From positions 1-47,177 of the forward strand of contig JAQBNU010000132.1 of NCBI GenBank assembly GCA_028288365.1: a stretch of 47,177 nt of DNA. Reading direction: 5' to 3'. This document shows positions 26,107 through 35,328 of this stretch, in pieces (position 1 is the first letter of the stretch; every line of letters starts with the position of its first letter). Position numbers and translations under genes: made by a program. The notes beneath the pieces are model-generated. The model saw only the letters and a program-made list of their open reading frames with translations, was not told the origin of the DNA and ran no database searches. The DNA is from Chitinophagaceae bacterium (GTDB lineage Bacteria > Bacteroidota > Bacteroidia > Cytophagales > Cytophagaceae).

Positions 26107-29100
26107 TTGCAGAATAGGAAACAATTTTTGTGGACATCCTTCGGGTTCACTTGCATCATTTTTTTGATTGCTGCAGGAGCCTTATGGAATCCTCGTATTT
26201 CTATTGTTCAACAAGATCCAGCGAAGAAAGTACAACAAAAAGTTTTGTCGCATTTAAAACAACTGAAAGATATCAATCGAAATGTTGTCAACTACCTCAA
26301 TGGAAAACAAGACGATAGTAAAATCTATTTTTATGAAATAGAACATGAAGTAGAAGGGGAGTGGGTTTGTATTTACAAAAATAAAGAACTCATTTATTGG
26401 TCTACTTATCAATATGTACCTCAATGGAAAAACATTGAGCATGTGGACAAGGCTGGTATCATCTCAGATGCGAAAGGAAAGTACCTGACATACCGTACAC
26501 ATTTCAACAAAGGAGAGAACCACTACGATGTGGTATCCGTGCATCCCTTGTATCGAAACTATCCTATTGCTAATAACTATTTAAAATCAGGAACAGACAA
26601 AGTGATTTTCGGAAGTGACAATGGCCGCATTGTTATTGATCCTACAAGTGGCTTTGTGAATATAAAAGACAACGAAGGTAATTTTTTGTTTGCGTATGAA
26701 TTGGAACAAAACTATGTCTTGCAAACCTCTATACTTGTTTTATTGTTGCTCGTTAGTGTTGTTGCTTATTTTTTATGGTTGTTCATCGGCTTGAAACGTT
26801 GGTACTTTAAGGGAAAATACCACAGTGAAAAAGTGTTTGTACTTTTATTAAGTTTTGGAATAAGCGTTAAGCTCTTACTCTATATGCTTTCCAAATGGTC
26901 TTTGCTGGAAGGAATAGCATTGTTCGATCCTTCGTATTTTGCCTACTCGGTTTTCTCTCCATCCATTGGAGATTTTTTTATCAATGCAGTGATTGGATGT
27001 TTGATCAGCGCTTTTATCTACCGACACTATTTGTCATTTGCCTGGACAAAAAGAATGTTGTTGATCAAAGGCAGAGGTCGCTTATTGTTTGCCAATTTAT
27101 TATTGTTGTGCAGTTTTGGAATGTTCGTAGAAGTATATCACATCATGGACATCCTGCAAAGACATTCACAGTCTGTCATGGACATCACGTCTAGTGTTGA
27201 TTTTGATTGGCTTCGTGTATTGTCTGTGCTGACTTTGCTGCTGGTAGGATTGAGTTATTATTACATCAACCATACGATCATCAGAGTATCCGTTCAACTG
27301 GCGAGTAAAAAAAGTATTGTACTCTTGATGATAGTGATTACCTGCTGCTTGTCACTGGTATTGTACTATACTTATTCTTCTGCATGTCTGCTTCCTTTCA
27401 TACACCTGTTATTATTGACGATCATCTTGTATACAGGTTATATTCGTGAAGTGTCATTGATGCGTTACCAGGCTTACCTGTATTTCTTCTTCTATGCCAT
27501 AGAAATTGCCTGGGTACTGGCTTTTGCAGTGCAAGGTTATTATGTAGAGAAATTGAATCGTGACAAAGAAAAATACTACTACCAGTTATTTGTGGACAAT
27601 GATATACAAGGTGAATACTTGTTGCATGACGCATTGGACAATATCGCTAAAGATGCTTACATCAAGAATGTATTGTTGTCTCCTTTCGGAGATAAAGAAG
27701 AACAGGTGGAACACAAAATTCGCAAGATTCATTTGTCCAATTACTTTGACAAGTTTGACATCAATGTTTTCTTATTCGATGCCAATCAGAAAAATTATGC
27801 AGATACAACAGGGAAGAATGACCTTTCTCGTTTTACCAATAGTTTTTTGAATAAAAAATTCAGAACACAATTCCCCAATATTTATTTGGTAGAAGAGCCG
27901 TCTAACTCGGAGGCTAAAAAGTACTATTGTTTTCAGCGGATCACTTATGGTAAATTGATATTAGGCTATTTAGTCATTGAATTGAAATATAAAAAAATAC
28001 AACCCAATAGTGTATACCCTGAACTTTTGGTAGATCGTAAATATAAAAAGAATATTCCTGAAGGGGCTTACAACTATGCTGTATACGAAGACGATAAATT
28101 AATTTATTCAAGTGGAGTACTGAACTACTACAGCACCTTGAATAAAGAAGACAGGAAGGCCTTAGACGTCAATTGGGCAGGGATTTTCAAAGGTGATTTT
28201 CATCACTGGGCAAAGAAGAACGAAGCGGGACAGTTGATTATTATTTCTTCAGAAGCATCACGTAGTTATGTATTGATCACAAACTTCTCTTTCTTTTTCA
28301 TCATCAATGTATTTATACTTTTAGTATTGGTGTTGGTCAATCTGATACTCTTTCGCTTTTCGAAAAAATCAGTGAGCTATGCTTCGCGTATACAGGTGTA
28401 CATCAACATAGCTTTCTTCCTGCCGCTTTCGATCATGAGCATTGTGTCGCTGAGCGTCATCACCAATAATTACCTGGATGGATTGAATAAAAAAATCACC
28501 GGTACAGCAGAAGAAATTTCTGTATTGGTTGCCGGTATATTGGATCAGAAGAAAGGCAAGACGATCAGTTGGACCAATACGCAGGATAAGATCACCGATC
28601 TTTCGCGTTACTCTGAAGTCGATCTGAATGTATACACGAATAAAGGAGTACTTTATTATTCCAATCAACAAGACATCTATAAGAAAGAAATTGTTTCACG
28701 TCAGTTGAATCCCAAAGCCTATTCTGCTATTCTTGAACAACGCAATCAGGCCATTCTGCTCAATGAAAACATTGGAGAGTTGGATTTCAAAATGGTCTAC
28801 ACCGCCATTCGATCGCAGGAAAGCGGCTTGATATATGGTGTATTGAGTGTTCCTTTTTTTGAATCTAAAAATGAATTGGATGAACAATTGATTCAGGTGT
28901 TGAACACCATCATGAACCTGTTCTCTTTTACGTTCATTGCGTTATTGATCCTTTCTTATTTTGCGTCCAAATACCTGACCTATCCGTTGCACATGATCAC
29001 GCAAAAGTTGAGTCGTATTTCACTCACTTCAGAAAACGAACCGTTGCAATGGACGGGCGATGATGAAATCGGGCGATTGATTACACAATACAACAGCATG

Positions 29101-29814
29101 CTGAAAGTATTGGAAGAAAATAAAAAGATGTTGTCGCGTACCGAGAAAGAATCGGCCTGGCGTGAGATGGCCAAACAGGTAGCGCATGAAATCAAGAATC
29201 CGTTGACTCCGATGAAGCTGAGTTTGCAACATTTGATCAGAAGAATTGACGATGAAAAGGACTTGCCTCTTTCTCATAAAGAAGGCTTGATGAATACCAT
29301 TCATTCCTTGCTTTCACAGATTGATAATTTAAGTGATATCGCGGGTTCGTTTTCTGCTTTTGCTAAACTACCGGAACCCATTATGGAAGCCTTCGACCTG
29401 ACGGCATTGATCAAAGAGATCTCTCTGTTTTATGCTTCTTCGAGTCCGCTTAAACTGGAAATGCAGCATACAGAATCTCTTTTTATAAAAGGAGATCAAG
29501 GCTGGATGCACAATGTGTTGAATAACCTCATCATTAATGCCTATCAGTCTATTCCGGCCAATCAGAAGGCAGAAGTTACATTGGGGTATACCTTTCAGCA
29601 GGATTCGGTATTAATCTATGTGAAAGACAATGGAGCGGGGATACCCGAGGAAATTAGAGAAAAGGTATTTCAACCCAATTTCAGCACCAAATTCGCTGGT
29701 TCCGGGATCGGCTTGGCTTTGGCTAAAAGGGGAGTGGAATATATGGGCGGTAAAATTTGGTTTGAGACAATGGAACATCAGGGAACCACGTTCTATATAC
29801 ACTTACCCATTTAA
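26107..29814 (+). CDS. large NtrY-like membrane histidine kinase
   Basis: This 1235-residue kinase has a first helix (about 8-26), an outer domain to about residue 205, a multi-helix membrane block (about 208-470), a second outer region (about 485-735), further helices (about 735-795), a third outer region (about 796-920) and a last helix (about 925-945). A HAMP-like linker leads into the kinase core: H-box VAHEIKNPLTP with phosphoacceptor H1027, N-box NNLIINAY near 1141, DNGAGIP near 1175 and GSGIGLALAKRG near 1199. The H-box resembles NtrY. No response regulator is adjacent. The start is TTG, the first start-type codon after an in-frame stop at 26032. Its signal is unknown. Confidence 0.9.
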   Translation: MQNRKQFLWTSFGFTCIIFLIAAGALWNPRISIVQQDPAKKVQQKVLSHLKQLKDINRNVVNYLNGKQDDSKIYFYEIEHEVEGEWVCIYKNKELIYWSTYQYVPQWKNIEHVDKAGIISDAKGKYLTYRTHFNKGENHYDVVSVHPLYRNYPIANNYLKSGTDKVIFGSDNGRIVIDPTSGFVNIKDNEGNFLFAYELEQNYVLQTSILVLLLLVSVVAYFLWLFIGLKRWYFKGKYHSEKVFVLLLSFGISVKLLLYMLSKWSLLEGIALFDPSYFAYSVFSPSIGDFFINAVIGCLISAFIYRHYLSFAWTKRMLLIKGRGRLLFANLLLLCSFGMFVEVYHIMDILQRHSQSVMDITSSVDFDWLRVLSVLTLLLVGLSYYYINHTIIRVSVQLASKKSIVLLMIVITCCLSLVLYYTYSSACLLPFIHLLLLTIILYTGYIREVSLMRYQAYLYFFFYAIEIAWVLAFAVQGYYVEKLNRDKEKYYYQLFVDNDIQGEYLLHDALDNIAKDAYIKNVLLSPFGDKEEQVEHKIRKIHLSNYFDKFDINVFLFDANQKNYADTTGKNDLSRFTNSFLNKKFRTQFPNIYLVEEPSNSEAKKYYCFQRITYGKLILGYLVIELKYKKIQPNSVYPELLVDRKYKKNIPEGAYNYAVYEDDKLIYSSGVLNYYSTLNKEDRKALDVNWAGIFKGDFHHWAKKNEAGQLIIISSEASRSYVLITNFSFFFIINVFILLVLVLVNLILFRFSKKSVSYASRIQVYINIAFFLPLSIMSIVSLSVITNNYLDGLNKKITGTAEEISVLVAGILDQKKGKTISWTNTQDKITDLSRYSEVDLNVYTNKGVLYYSNQQDIYKKEIVSRQLNPKAYSAILEQRNQAILLNENIGELDFKMVYTAIRSQESGLIYGVLSVPFFESKNELDEQLIQVLNTIMNLFSFTFIALLILSYFASKYLTYPLHMITQKLSRISLTSENEPLQWTGDDEIGRLITQYNSMLKVLEENKKMLSRTEKESAWREMAKQVAHEIKNPLTPMKLSLQHLIRRIDDEKDLPLSHKEGLMNTIHSLLSQIDNLSDIAGSFSAFAKLPEPIMEAFDLTALIKEISLFYASSSPLKLEMQHTESLFIKGDQGWMHNVLNNLIINAYQSIPANQKAEVTLGYTFQQDSVLIYVKDNGAGIPEEIREKVFQPNFSTKFAGSGIGLALAKRGVEYMGGKIWFETMEHQGTTFYIHLPI

Positions 29815-29819
29815 TCTGA

Positions 29820-32800
29820 ATGATTGCGCGACTGCTCGCTGTACTGCTTTTTTTTGTACTAAGCCCGATGATGCTGTGTGCGCAGATTACGAACGTTCGC
29901 TGCAAATGGATCAAAGTAAATCCTGCCGCAGAAGTACAACTCGACAGCACCACCGTATTGCCTTCCTCCATCAGCATTACCGGTGGTGGCGATTCTTTGC
30001 GTTTGCTATACGATGCCAATACAGGGAAAGCCAAGTGGTCGGGCAATACCACTGCAGATTCTGTACTCGTTTGTTTTCGTATTTTGTCGTATGATTTAGC
30101 ATCACGTCATTACAAGCGAAGTTTGAAGCAGTACGATACATTAGGCTACTATCGAGACGATCCTTATTACAACCGACAATTTCAGGGTCGCAAGGAAGAA
30201 TTGTTTTCTTCTCCCGGCATCAATAAAACAGGTACGATATCTCGAGGGATCTCTGTAGGGAATAACCAAAGCGTGTTTGTCAATTCTGTATTGAACTTAC
30301 AACTGGAAGGAAAGTTGACGGAAGACATCAGTATCATCGCCAGTATTTCCGACCAGAACATTCCATTTCAACCAGACGGTAATACACAACAGCTGCAGCA
30401 GTTTGATAAAGTGTTTGTTCAGTTGAGAGGTAAAAAAGTACGCTTGACAGCAGGAGATATTTTGCTGCAAAGTAAGAAAAGTTATTTCTTAAAATACTAT
30501 AGAAATGTACAAGGAGGATTTTTAGAATACGATAACCGATTAGATTCTACCGCCAAAGGAAAGTCGTATACGAGCGTGGGTGCTGCTGTTTCTAAAGGAA
30601 AATTCAATTCACAACAGTTTGGTCCCGGTCAGGGAGCAGATACATTGATAGAAGGTGTGCAGGGACCTTATCGTCTGAGGGGACCGAATAACGAGCGGTT
30701 CATCATCATACTGGCCAACTCGGAAGCGGTGTATCTCAATGGAACATTATTGAAAAGAGGTTTCGATTATGATTATGTCATCGATTACAACCAGGCAGAA
30801 ATCACTTTTACTCCACGAGTAGTGATTACAAAATATTCAAGGATGCGCGTTGACTTTGAATTTTCTGATCGAAATTATTCACGTACAACCTTGCAAGCTT
30901 CCAATACACAAGAATATAAAAAGGGCTTTTTCTATTTCGATTATTTTTCTGAAAAAGACAATCCTAATAATCCGCTTGCTGTGACTTTATCAGAGCAAGA
31001 TAAACAGTACCTCTCTACCATTGGAAATAATTTGGATAGCGCTTTTGTTACAGGTGTTGATTCTGTCGGTTATTCTGCCAATACGGTGTTGTATAAAAAA
31101 GTCAACACTCCGGTTGTACATTATGTGTATTCCACTAGTCCTGATAGCGCCTTTTTCCAGGTAGGATTCTCACAGGTAGCAGCAGGTACAGGGCATTACA
31201 GGCTTTCTACATCTGCGGTGAATGGTAGGATTTATCAATACATTGGTCCGGATAGTGCCGATTATGAACCGATCATTTTAGTGCCTACTCCTAAACTATT
31301 AAGAATGGCAGTTGTGGGCGGAGGTATTAAAATCACGCCGAAAGATAAAGTGACAGCAGAAGTAGCGTTCAGTAAAAACGATTTGAATCTTTATTCTACC
31401 ATTGGCAATAACGAGACAGACGGTTGGTCTACCAAAGTAGGTTATGAAAATGCAGGCAGGCGTGTTATTAAAGATTACAATTGGGTGCTAAGTACCAATG
31501 TTGAATACAACCAGGCGCGCTTCTCCGCGGTAGATCGTTTCAGGAGTCCTGACTTTGAACGGAACTGGAACGAAAATGTCAATATAAAAGCGGACAATAC
31601 CATCATTGATGGAAGCACCGGACTTTTTAAAAATGAACAAAACAAAATGATTTATAAAATCACCCGCAGGGATAAAGGTACAGATGTCAATGGTTATCAG
31701 CAGGAGTTAACCGTCAATAAAAGTTTTGGCCGTTACCAATTTGTGTCGAATGGATTTATGGCTAAAAATAACAGGGCCTTCCAGAAGTCTGACTGGTACA
31801 GGGTTTCCGTGAGCCAGTATTATAAAACAAAATACTTTGCTCCGGGTGTAGAATATTCAAAAGAATACAACGCGATAAGAGACTCGATAGGAAATATCGC
31901 TTCTTCTCTCATGAACTACGATCAACTCAGGGCTTATTTAAAATCCAATGATACATTGAAAGTAAAGTTTGCGGCCGACTATGCATACCGTGTAGACAAT
32001 GAAGTATACCAGGGACATTTTGCTCCCAACTCCATTGGGCAAACGCTACAGGCGAGTGGAGGAGGAACACTCAAAAAAAATCATGAGATCAATGTGTTGA
32101 TGACATACCGTAACCTGAACAATAGCATTGGTCCTACACCCTTGCCAAATGAAGAGAATGTGACAGGACGTATAGATTGGAATACCTCGATGTTTAAGCG
32201 ACATATTCGTTCTGAAATTACGATGACAACCAGTACGGGTAGAGAATTAAAGCAGCAGTATATTTTTCAGGCGGTAGCCAGTGGTTTGGGAAACTATGTA
32301 TGGAGCGATGCCAATAATGACGGTGTGCAGCAATTGAGTGAATTCGTAGAGAAAAAATTAAATGCTCCTACAGAATACATCAAAGTTTTTTTACCTACCG
32401 ATCAATACATCAAAGCGTATTCTAATACATACAACCATAGGCTGGACATCACGGCTCCCAGGACTTGGAAGACGAGTAAGTCGCAATTAAAAAGGATTAC
32501 CGCTAAACTTTCCAACTTGTCTTTATGGACAGTCAATAAAAAAATAAAGTCAGAGAATTTTGCGGATCGCTTTTTACCTTTCAATCAAAATATATCGGAT
32601 TCAAACTTACTTTCCATTCAACAAACCATAAGAAGTACATTTTTCTACAATAGATCTAATCCAGTATATGGAGTAGAAGGATCTATATTGATGAATAACT
32701 CGAAAACGTTTTTGAATCAGGGTTTCGAAAAGAAAAACCAGCAAGAATGGAACCTTGTTGCGCGTTACAATGTATCGTCCTATGCTTCCATCAAATTTAC

Positions 32801-33275
32801 CGGAGCGGAAGGATTGAAGTCTACGTTCTCCGATTTTCTCAGCACAAAAAATTATGAAATCAATTATTGGCAAATGAATCCGGAGTTGTCTTTTCAACCT
32901 AAAAATACGTTACGTTTATCACTGTTGGGTGGCTGCACCTTTAAGAAAAATGTGTTCGAAGCAGGAAGCAATGAAAAAGTAAATTTGTACAACGGAGGCT
33001 TTGAAATGAAATTCAATAAACTGTCGCAGAGAAATGTGACCAGTACCATCAAGTACATTCGTATTGACGCGGACTTTCACGATACTCCTTTGGGTTCGCC
33101 GTTAGGATATGAAATGTTGGAAGCATTATTGCCAGGAAACAACTTTACCTGGAACATCTCCTGGCAGGAAAAACTATTGAATGGATTACAATTCTCCTTT
33201 TCCTATGAAGGCAGAAAATCAGAAGGATCCAAGGCCGTGCATATTGGAAGAATGCAGTTGTCGGCACTTTTTTAG
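29820..33275 (+). CDS. 1151-residue predicted outer-membrane protein
   Basis: The protein begins with a signal peptide (about 1-22, ending MLCAQ). The body is rich in aromatic/polar beta-strand patterns to the C-terminus, which ends in LSALF, a terminal phenylalanine as in outer-membrane barrels. The region at about 138-215 (RGISVGNNQSVFVNSVLNLQ, then DQNIPFQPDGNTQQLQQFD) resembles a segment shared with SprA-like T9SS proteins and other large Bacteroidota outer-membrane proteins. The gene starts 5 bases after the kinase stop, so the two are almost surely one transcript. I do not know its function; a sensor or transport partner of the kinase is possible. Confidence 0.8.
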   Translation: MIARLLAVLLFFVLSPMMLCAQITNVRCKWIKVNPAAEVQLDSTTVLPSSISITGGGDSLRLLYDANTGKAKWSGNTTADSVLVCFRILSYDLASRHYKRSLKQYDTLGYYRDDPYYNRQFQGRKEELFSSPGINKTGTISRGISVGNNQSVFVNSVLNLQLEGKLTEDISIIASISDQNIPFQPDGNTQQLQQFDKVFVQLRGKKVRLTAGDILLQSKKSYFLKYYRNVQGGFLEYDNRLDSTAKGKSYTSVGAAVSKGKFNSQQFGPGQGADTLIEGVQGPYRLRGPNNERFIIILANSEAVYLNGTLLKRGFDYDYVIDYNQAEITFTPRVVITKYSRMRVDFEFSDRNYSRTTLQASNTQEYKKGFFYFDYFSEKDNPNNPLAVTLSEQDKQYLSTIGNNLDSAFVTGVDSVGYSANTVLYKKVNTPVVHYVYSTSPDSAFFQVGFSQVAAGTGHYRLSTSAVNGRIYQYIGPDSADYEPIILVPTPKLLRMAVVGGGIKITPKDKVTAEVAFSKNDLNLYSTIGNNETDGWSTKVGYENAGRRVIKDYNWVLSTNVEYNQARFSAVDRFRSPDFERNWNENVNIKADNTIIDGSTGLFKNEQNKMIYKITRRDKGTDVNGYQQELTVNKSFGRYQFVSNGFMAKNNRAFQKSDWYRVSVSQYYKTKYFAPGVEYSKEYNAIRDSIGNIASSLMNYDQLRAYLKSNDTLKVKFAADYAYRVDNEVYQGHFAPNSIGQTLQASGGGTLKKNHEINVLMTYRNLNNSIGPTPLPNEENVTGRIDWNTSMFKRHIRSEITMTTSTGRELKQQYIFQAVASGLGNYVWSDANNDGVQQLSEFVEKKLNAPTEYIKVFLPTDQYIKAYSNTYNHRLDITAPRTWKTSKSQLKRITAKLSNLSLWTVNKKIKSENFADRFLPFNQNISDSNLLSIQQTIRSTFFYNRSNPVYGVEGSILMNNSKTFLNQGFEKKNQQEWNLVARYNVSSYASIKFTGAEGLKSTFSDFLSTKNYEINYWQMNPELSFQPKNTLRLSLLGGCTFKKNVFEAGSNEKVNLYNGGFEMKFNKLSQRNVTSTIKYIRIDADFHDTPLGSPLGYEMLEALLPGNNFTWNISWQEKLLNGLQFSFSYEGRKSEGSKAVHIGRMQLSALF

Positions 33276-33287
33276 GAACAAAAGATC

Positions 33288-33301
33288 AGGTACGAGGGAC
33301 G
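33288..33301. repeat. left heptamer arm of an inverted repeat
   Basis: AGGTACG and AGGGACG lie head to tail. The second unit is the exact reverse complement of CGTCCCT, which occurs twice at 33725-33738. The two arms face each other across the frameshifted four-helix-bundle gene. Confidence 0.6.
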
Positions 33302-33326
33302 CAAGATGTTTTTATTTATCTCGGTT

Positions 33327-33673
33327 TCATTCAAGTGTTCTTATTATTGCAAATAACATTTTTGAAATTGCCTCTAACTCTTGTGACAAGTGTGAAGCTT
33401 CTTCTAAGTGAATTTCATTTTCAGAAGCTAAAAATGAATCAGAGCAGCGGATTCGAATGCGGAAGCACGGGCTATAATCATATAGTTACGTTTATCCTTT
33501 TTACTAATCTTAGCACTGCCTTCGGCAATATTCAACATAATACTCAAGGTAGATCTACCCAATTGATTTTTCGCATAGGGAGGAATTGCTGAAGCATTTT
33601 TCAAGAATTGATAGATACGTTTATTCAAAGCAAATGCTTTCTGATAAACGGATAGCTTGTTATATAAAAACAT
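33327..33673 (-). pseudogene. four-helix-bundle (S23-type) protein, frameshifted
   Basis: The first 81 codons match the four-helix-bundle/S23 family (LSVYQKAFALNKRIYQF; STLSIMLNIAEGSAKISKKDKRNYMIIARASAFE). The frame then meets TAG at 33428-33430, right after a run of five T (minus strand). Adding one T there restores 34 more codons (LASENEIHLEEASHLSQELE and on to RTLE) ending at TGA 33327-33329, giving about 115 residues, the usual family length. So this is a single-base frameshift or a sequencing error in a homopolymer. Relatives are found in 23S rRNA intervening sequences and as Avd in diversity-generating retroelements; no rRNA or reverse transcriptase is nearby. Confidence 0.85.
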
Positions 33674-33706
33674 AAAAACATAAAATGGTTGCTATTTTAT
33701 AATTTA

Positions 33707-33725
33707 GATCACTAGGCCAGTGATC
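33707..33725. repeat. 19-base palindrome after the ABC transporter pair
   Basis: GATCACT and AGTGATC form 7-bp arms around AGGCC. It starts 18 bases beyond the minus-strand ABC ATPase stop and could act as a transcript end, though no T-run follows on either strand. It abuts the right heptamer array. Confidence 0.5.
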
Positions 33726-33738
33726 GTCCCTCGTCCCT
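33725..33738. repeat. right heptamer arm of an inverted repeat
   Basis: CGTCCCT is present twice head to tail. It is inverted relative to AGGGACG at 33295-33301. Together the arms enclose about 420 bases containing only the four-helix-bundle gene. Confidence 0.65.
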
Positions 33739-33742
33739 CTAA

Positions 33743-34498
33743 TTAACTGAACTTATGCATATCGCGAATGAGCTTATTCGCAAATAAAAAATCCTGAAGC
33801 GGTTTCACTGTCGTTTGCAATATGTTGTCTTTGTGTCCTTGCCAAACATTTTCACCTTCAAACATGTACATGATGTTTTCTCCGATTTCCAATACGGAAT
33901 TCATATCGTGGGTAACCACTACCGTAGTAATGTTGTATTCGTGTGTAATGTCTTTGATGAGTTCGTCGATGCGATGCGATGTTTGAGGATCTAATCCGGA
34001 GTTGGGCTCATCGCAATACAGGTATTTAGATTGCATGACAATGGCTCTGGCAATGCCCACACGTTTCGCCATTCCACCGCTGATTTCAGAAGGCATTAGT
34101 TTTTTTGATTTCTCCAATCCCACGCGACGAAGACAATAATCTACGCGGTCTAGTTTTTCACTCTTGCTCATTTTAGGAGCGAGTACATTCAATGGAAACA
34201 TCACATTGGATTCGACCGATTTAGAATCAAACAAGGCACCTCCCTGAAAAAGCATACCAATGTCACGGCGTATTTCTTGTTGCTTGTCGTTCGATTCACC
34301 GTTGAATTTACGTCCGTCGTATAACACCTTTCCGGAGTCCGGTTCAAAAATTCCAACCAGGCATTTCAGCAAGACACTTTTTCCTGTACCGCTGGTCCCG
34401 ATGATCAGATTGGTTTTACCGCGTTCGAATACACCGCTGACATCTGTCAGTACTTGTTTATCACCAAAGGTTTTATTCAGATGGCTAAATTCTATCAT
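33743..34498 (-). CDS. MlaF-type ABC transporter ATP-binding protein
   Basis: This 251-residue ABC ATPase has Walker A GTSGTGKSV near residues 34-42, signature ISGGMAKRVGIARAI near 138-152, Walker B LYCDEPNSGLDP near 159-170 and the H-loop VVVTHDMNS. The MAKRVGIARAI form of the signature is typical of the MlaF/Mkl group, which powers phospholipid movement between the membranes. It starts 4 bases after the permease gene on the same strand. No MCE-domain (MlaD) gene follows in the window. Confidence 0.9.
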   Translation of the reverse strand: MIEFSHLNKTFGDKQVLTDVSGVFERGKTNLIIGTSGTGKSVLLKCLVGIFEPDSGKVLYDGRKFNGESNDKQQEIRRDIGMLFQGGALFDSKSVESNVMFPLNVLAPKMSKSEKLDRVDYCLRRVGLEKSKKLMPSEISGGMAKRVGIARAIVMQSKYLYCDEPNSGLDPQTSHRIDELIKDITHEYNITTVVVTHDMNSVLEIGENIMYMFEGENVWQGHKDNILQTTVKPLQDFLFANKLIRDMHKFS

Positions 34499-34502
34499 CT
34501 TC

Positions 34503-35237
34503 TTAAGAGGCTAATATAAGTTGAGCCAATAGGTAATCGGCAATCAAAACAGCAATGCAACTGTGGGTCACTGCTACCGTTGAAGCTTTTCCAATTTCCA
34601 ATGCTCCTCCACGCGTATAGTAACCTTGAAAGGCTGAAATCGAAGAGATCAGAAAGGCAAAAACAAAAGCTTTGATCAAAGCAAAGAAAATATCGAATCC
34701 ATGGAAGTTGTCTCTGATCCCAGCAATGTATTGTTCGGGAGTTAAGGCATGTGTCAATACGCCCGCTACATAACCTCCGAAAATTCCAAGGAAAGCAGAA
34801 AGCGTCACCAACATCGGAAATACAATAAGTGAAGCAACGATCTTTGGTAAGATAAGATAAGAGGCAGAATTAATTCCCATCACTTCAAGCGCATCAATCT
34901 GTTCGGTAATTCTCATAGAACCGAGATGACCGGCAATGTTTGATCCGATTTTTCCGGCCAGTACAACACCGGTAAAGGTAGGAGCCAGTTCCAAAAGGGT
35001 CATGTCGCGCACAATACTACCGATCGTTTCCAATGGAATGATCGGACTGTATAAGTTATGAGCCGTTTGAACAGCCGTTACTGCTCCAATAAAACTGGAT
35101 ACGATGGCGACAATCAGCAAAGAATCTGTTCCGATGACAATGGCTTCGTCAATGATAAGCTTTGCATAAATCGAAAACTTTTCTCGATTCACGAACAATT
35201 TACCCATTAACAATAGGTATTTTCCCAGCTCTTTCAT
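34503..35237 (-). CDS. MlaE-family ABC permease
   Basis: This 244-residue membrane protein has five to six helices and matches the MlaE permease family. Core segments are VSSFIGAVTAVQTAHNL near residue 47, LAPTFTGVVLAGKIGSNIAGHLGSMRITEQIDALEVMGINS at about 84-124, and a C-terminal ALEIGKASTVAVTHSC. It forms the channel for the ATPase encoded 4 bases downstream. It is divergent from the SDR gene with 91 bases between them. Confidence 0.93.
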   Translation of the reverse strand: MKELGKYLLLMGKLFVNREKFSIYAKLIIDEAIVIGTDSLLIVAIVSSFIGAVTAVQTAHNLYSPIIPLETIGSIVRDMTLLELAPTFTGVVLAGKIGSNIAGHLGSMRITEQIDALEVMGINSASYLILPKIVASLIVFPMLVTLSAFLGIFGGYVAGVLTHALTPEQYIAGIRDNFHGFDIFFALIKAFVFAFLISSISAFQGYYTRGGALEIGKASTVAVTHSCIAVLIADYLLAQLILAS

Positions 35238-35328
35238 ACAATACCTTCTAGAATAGGTTAGTGTTAAGGGTCATTCAGACTGATGCGAAAATACATTATA
35301 TTTCTGTAAAAACTAAAGATAAGATCAC

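Noticed and set aside
29630..30094. 154-residue plus-strand ORF across the kinase and barrel gene junction
   Set aside because: It is a different frame of two well-supported genes, with no family features.
33428..33673. Complete 81-residue four-helix-bundle gene
   Set aside because: The remaining third of the family sequence is present in another frame directly downstream, so the gene is frameshifted rather than naturally short.
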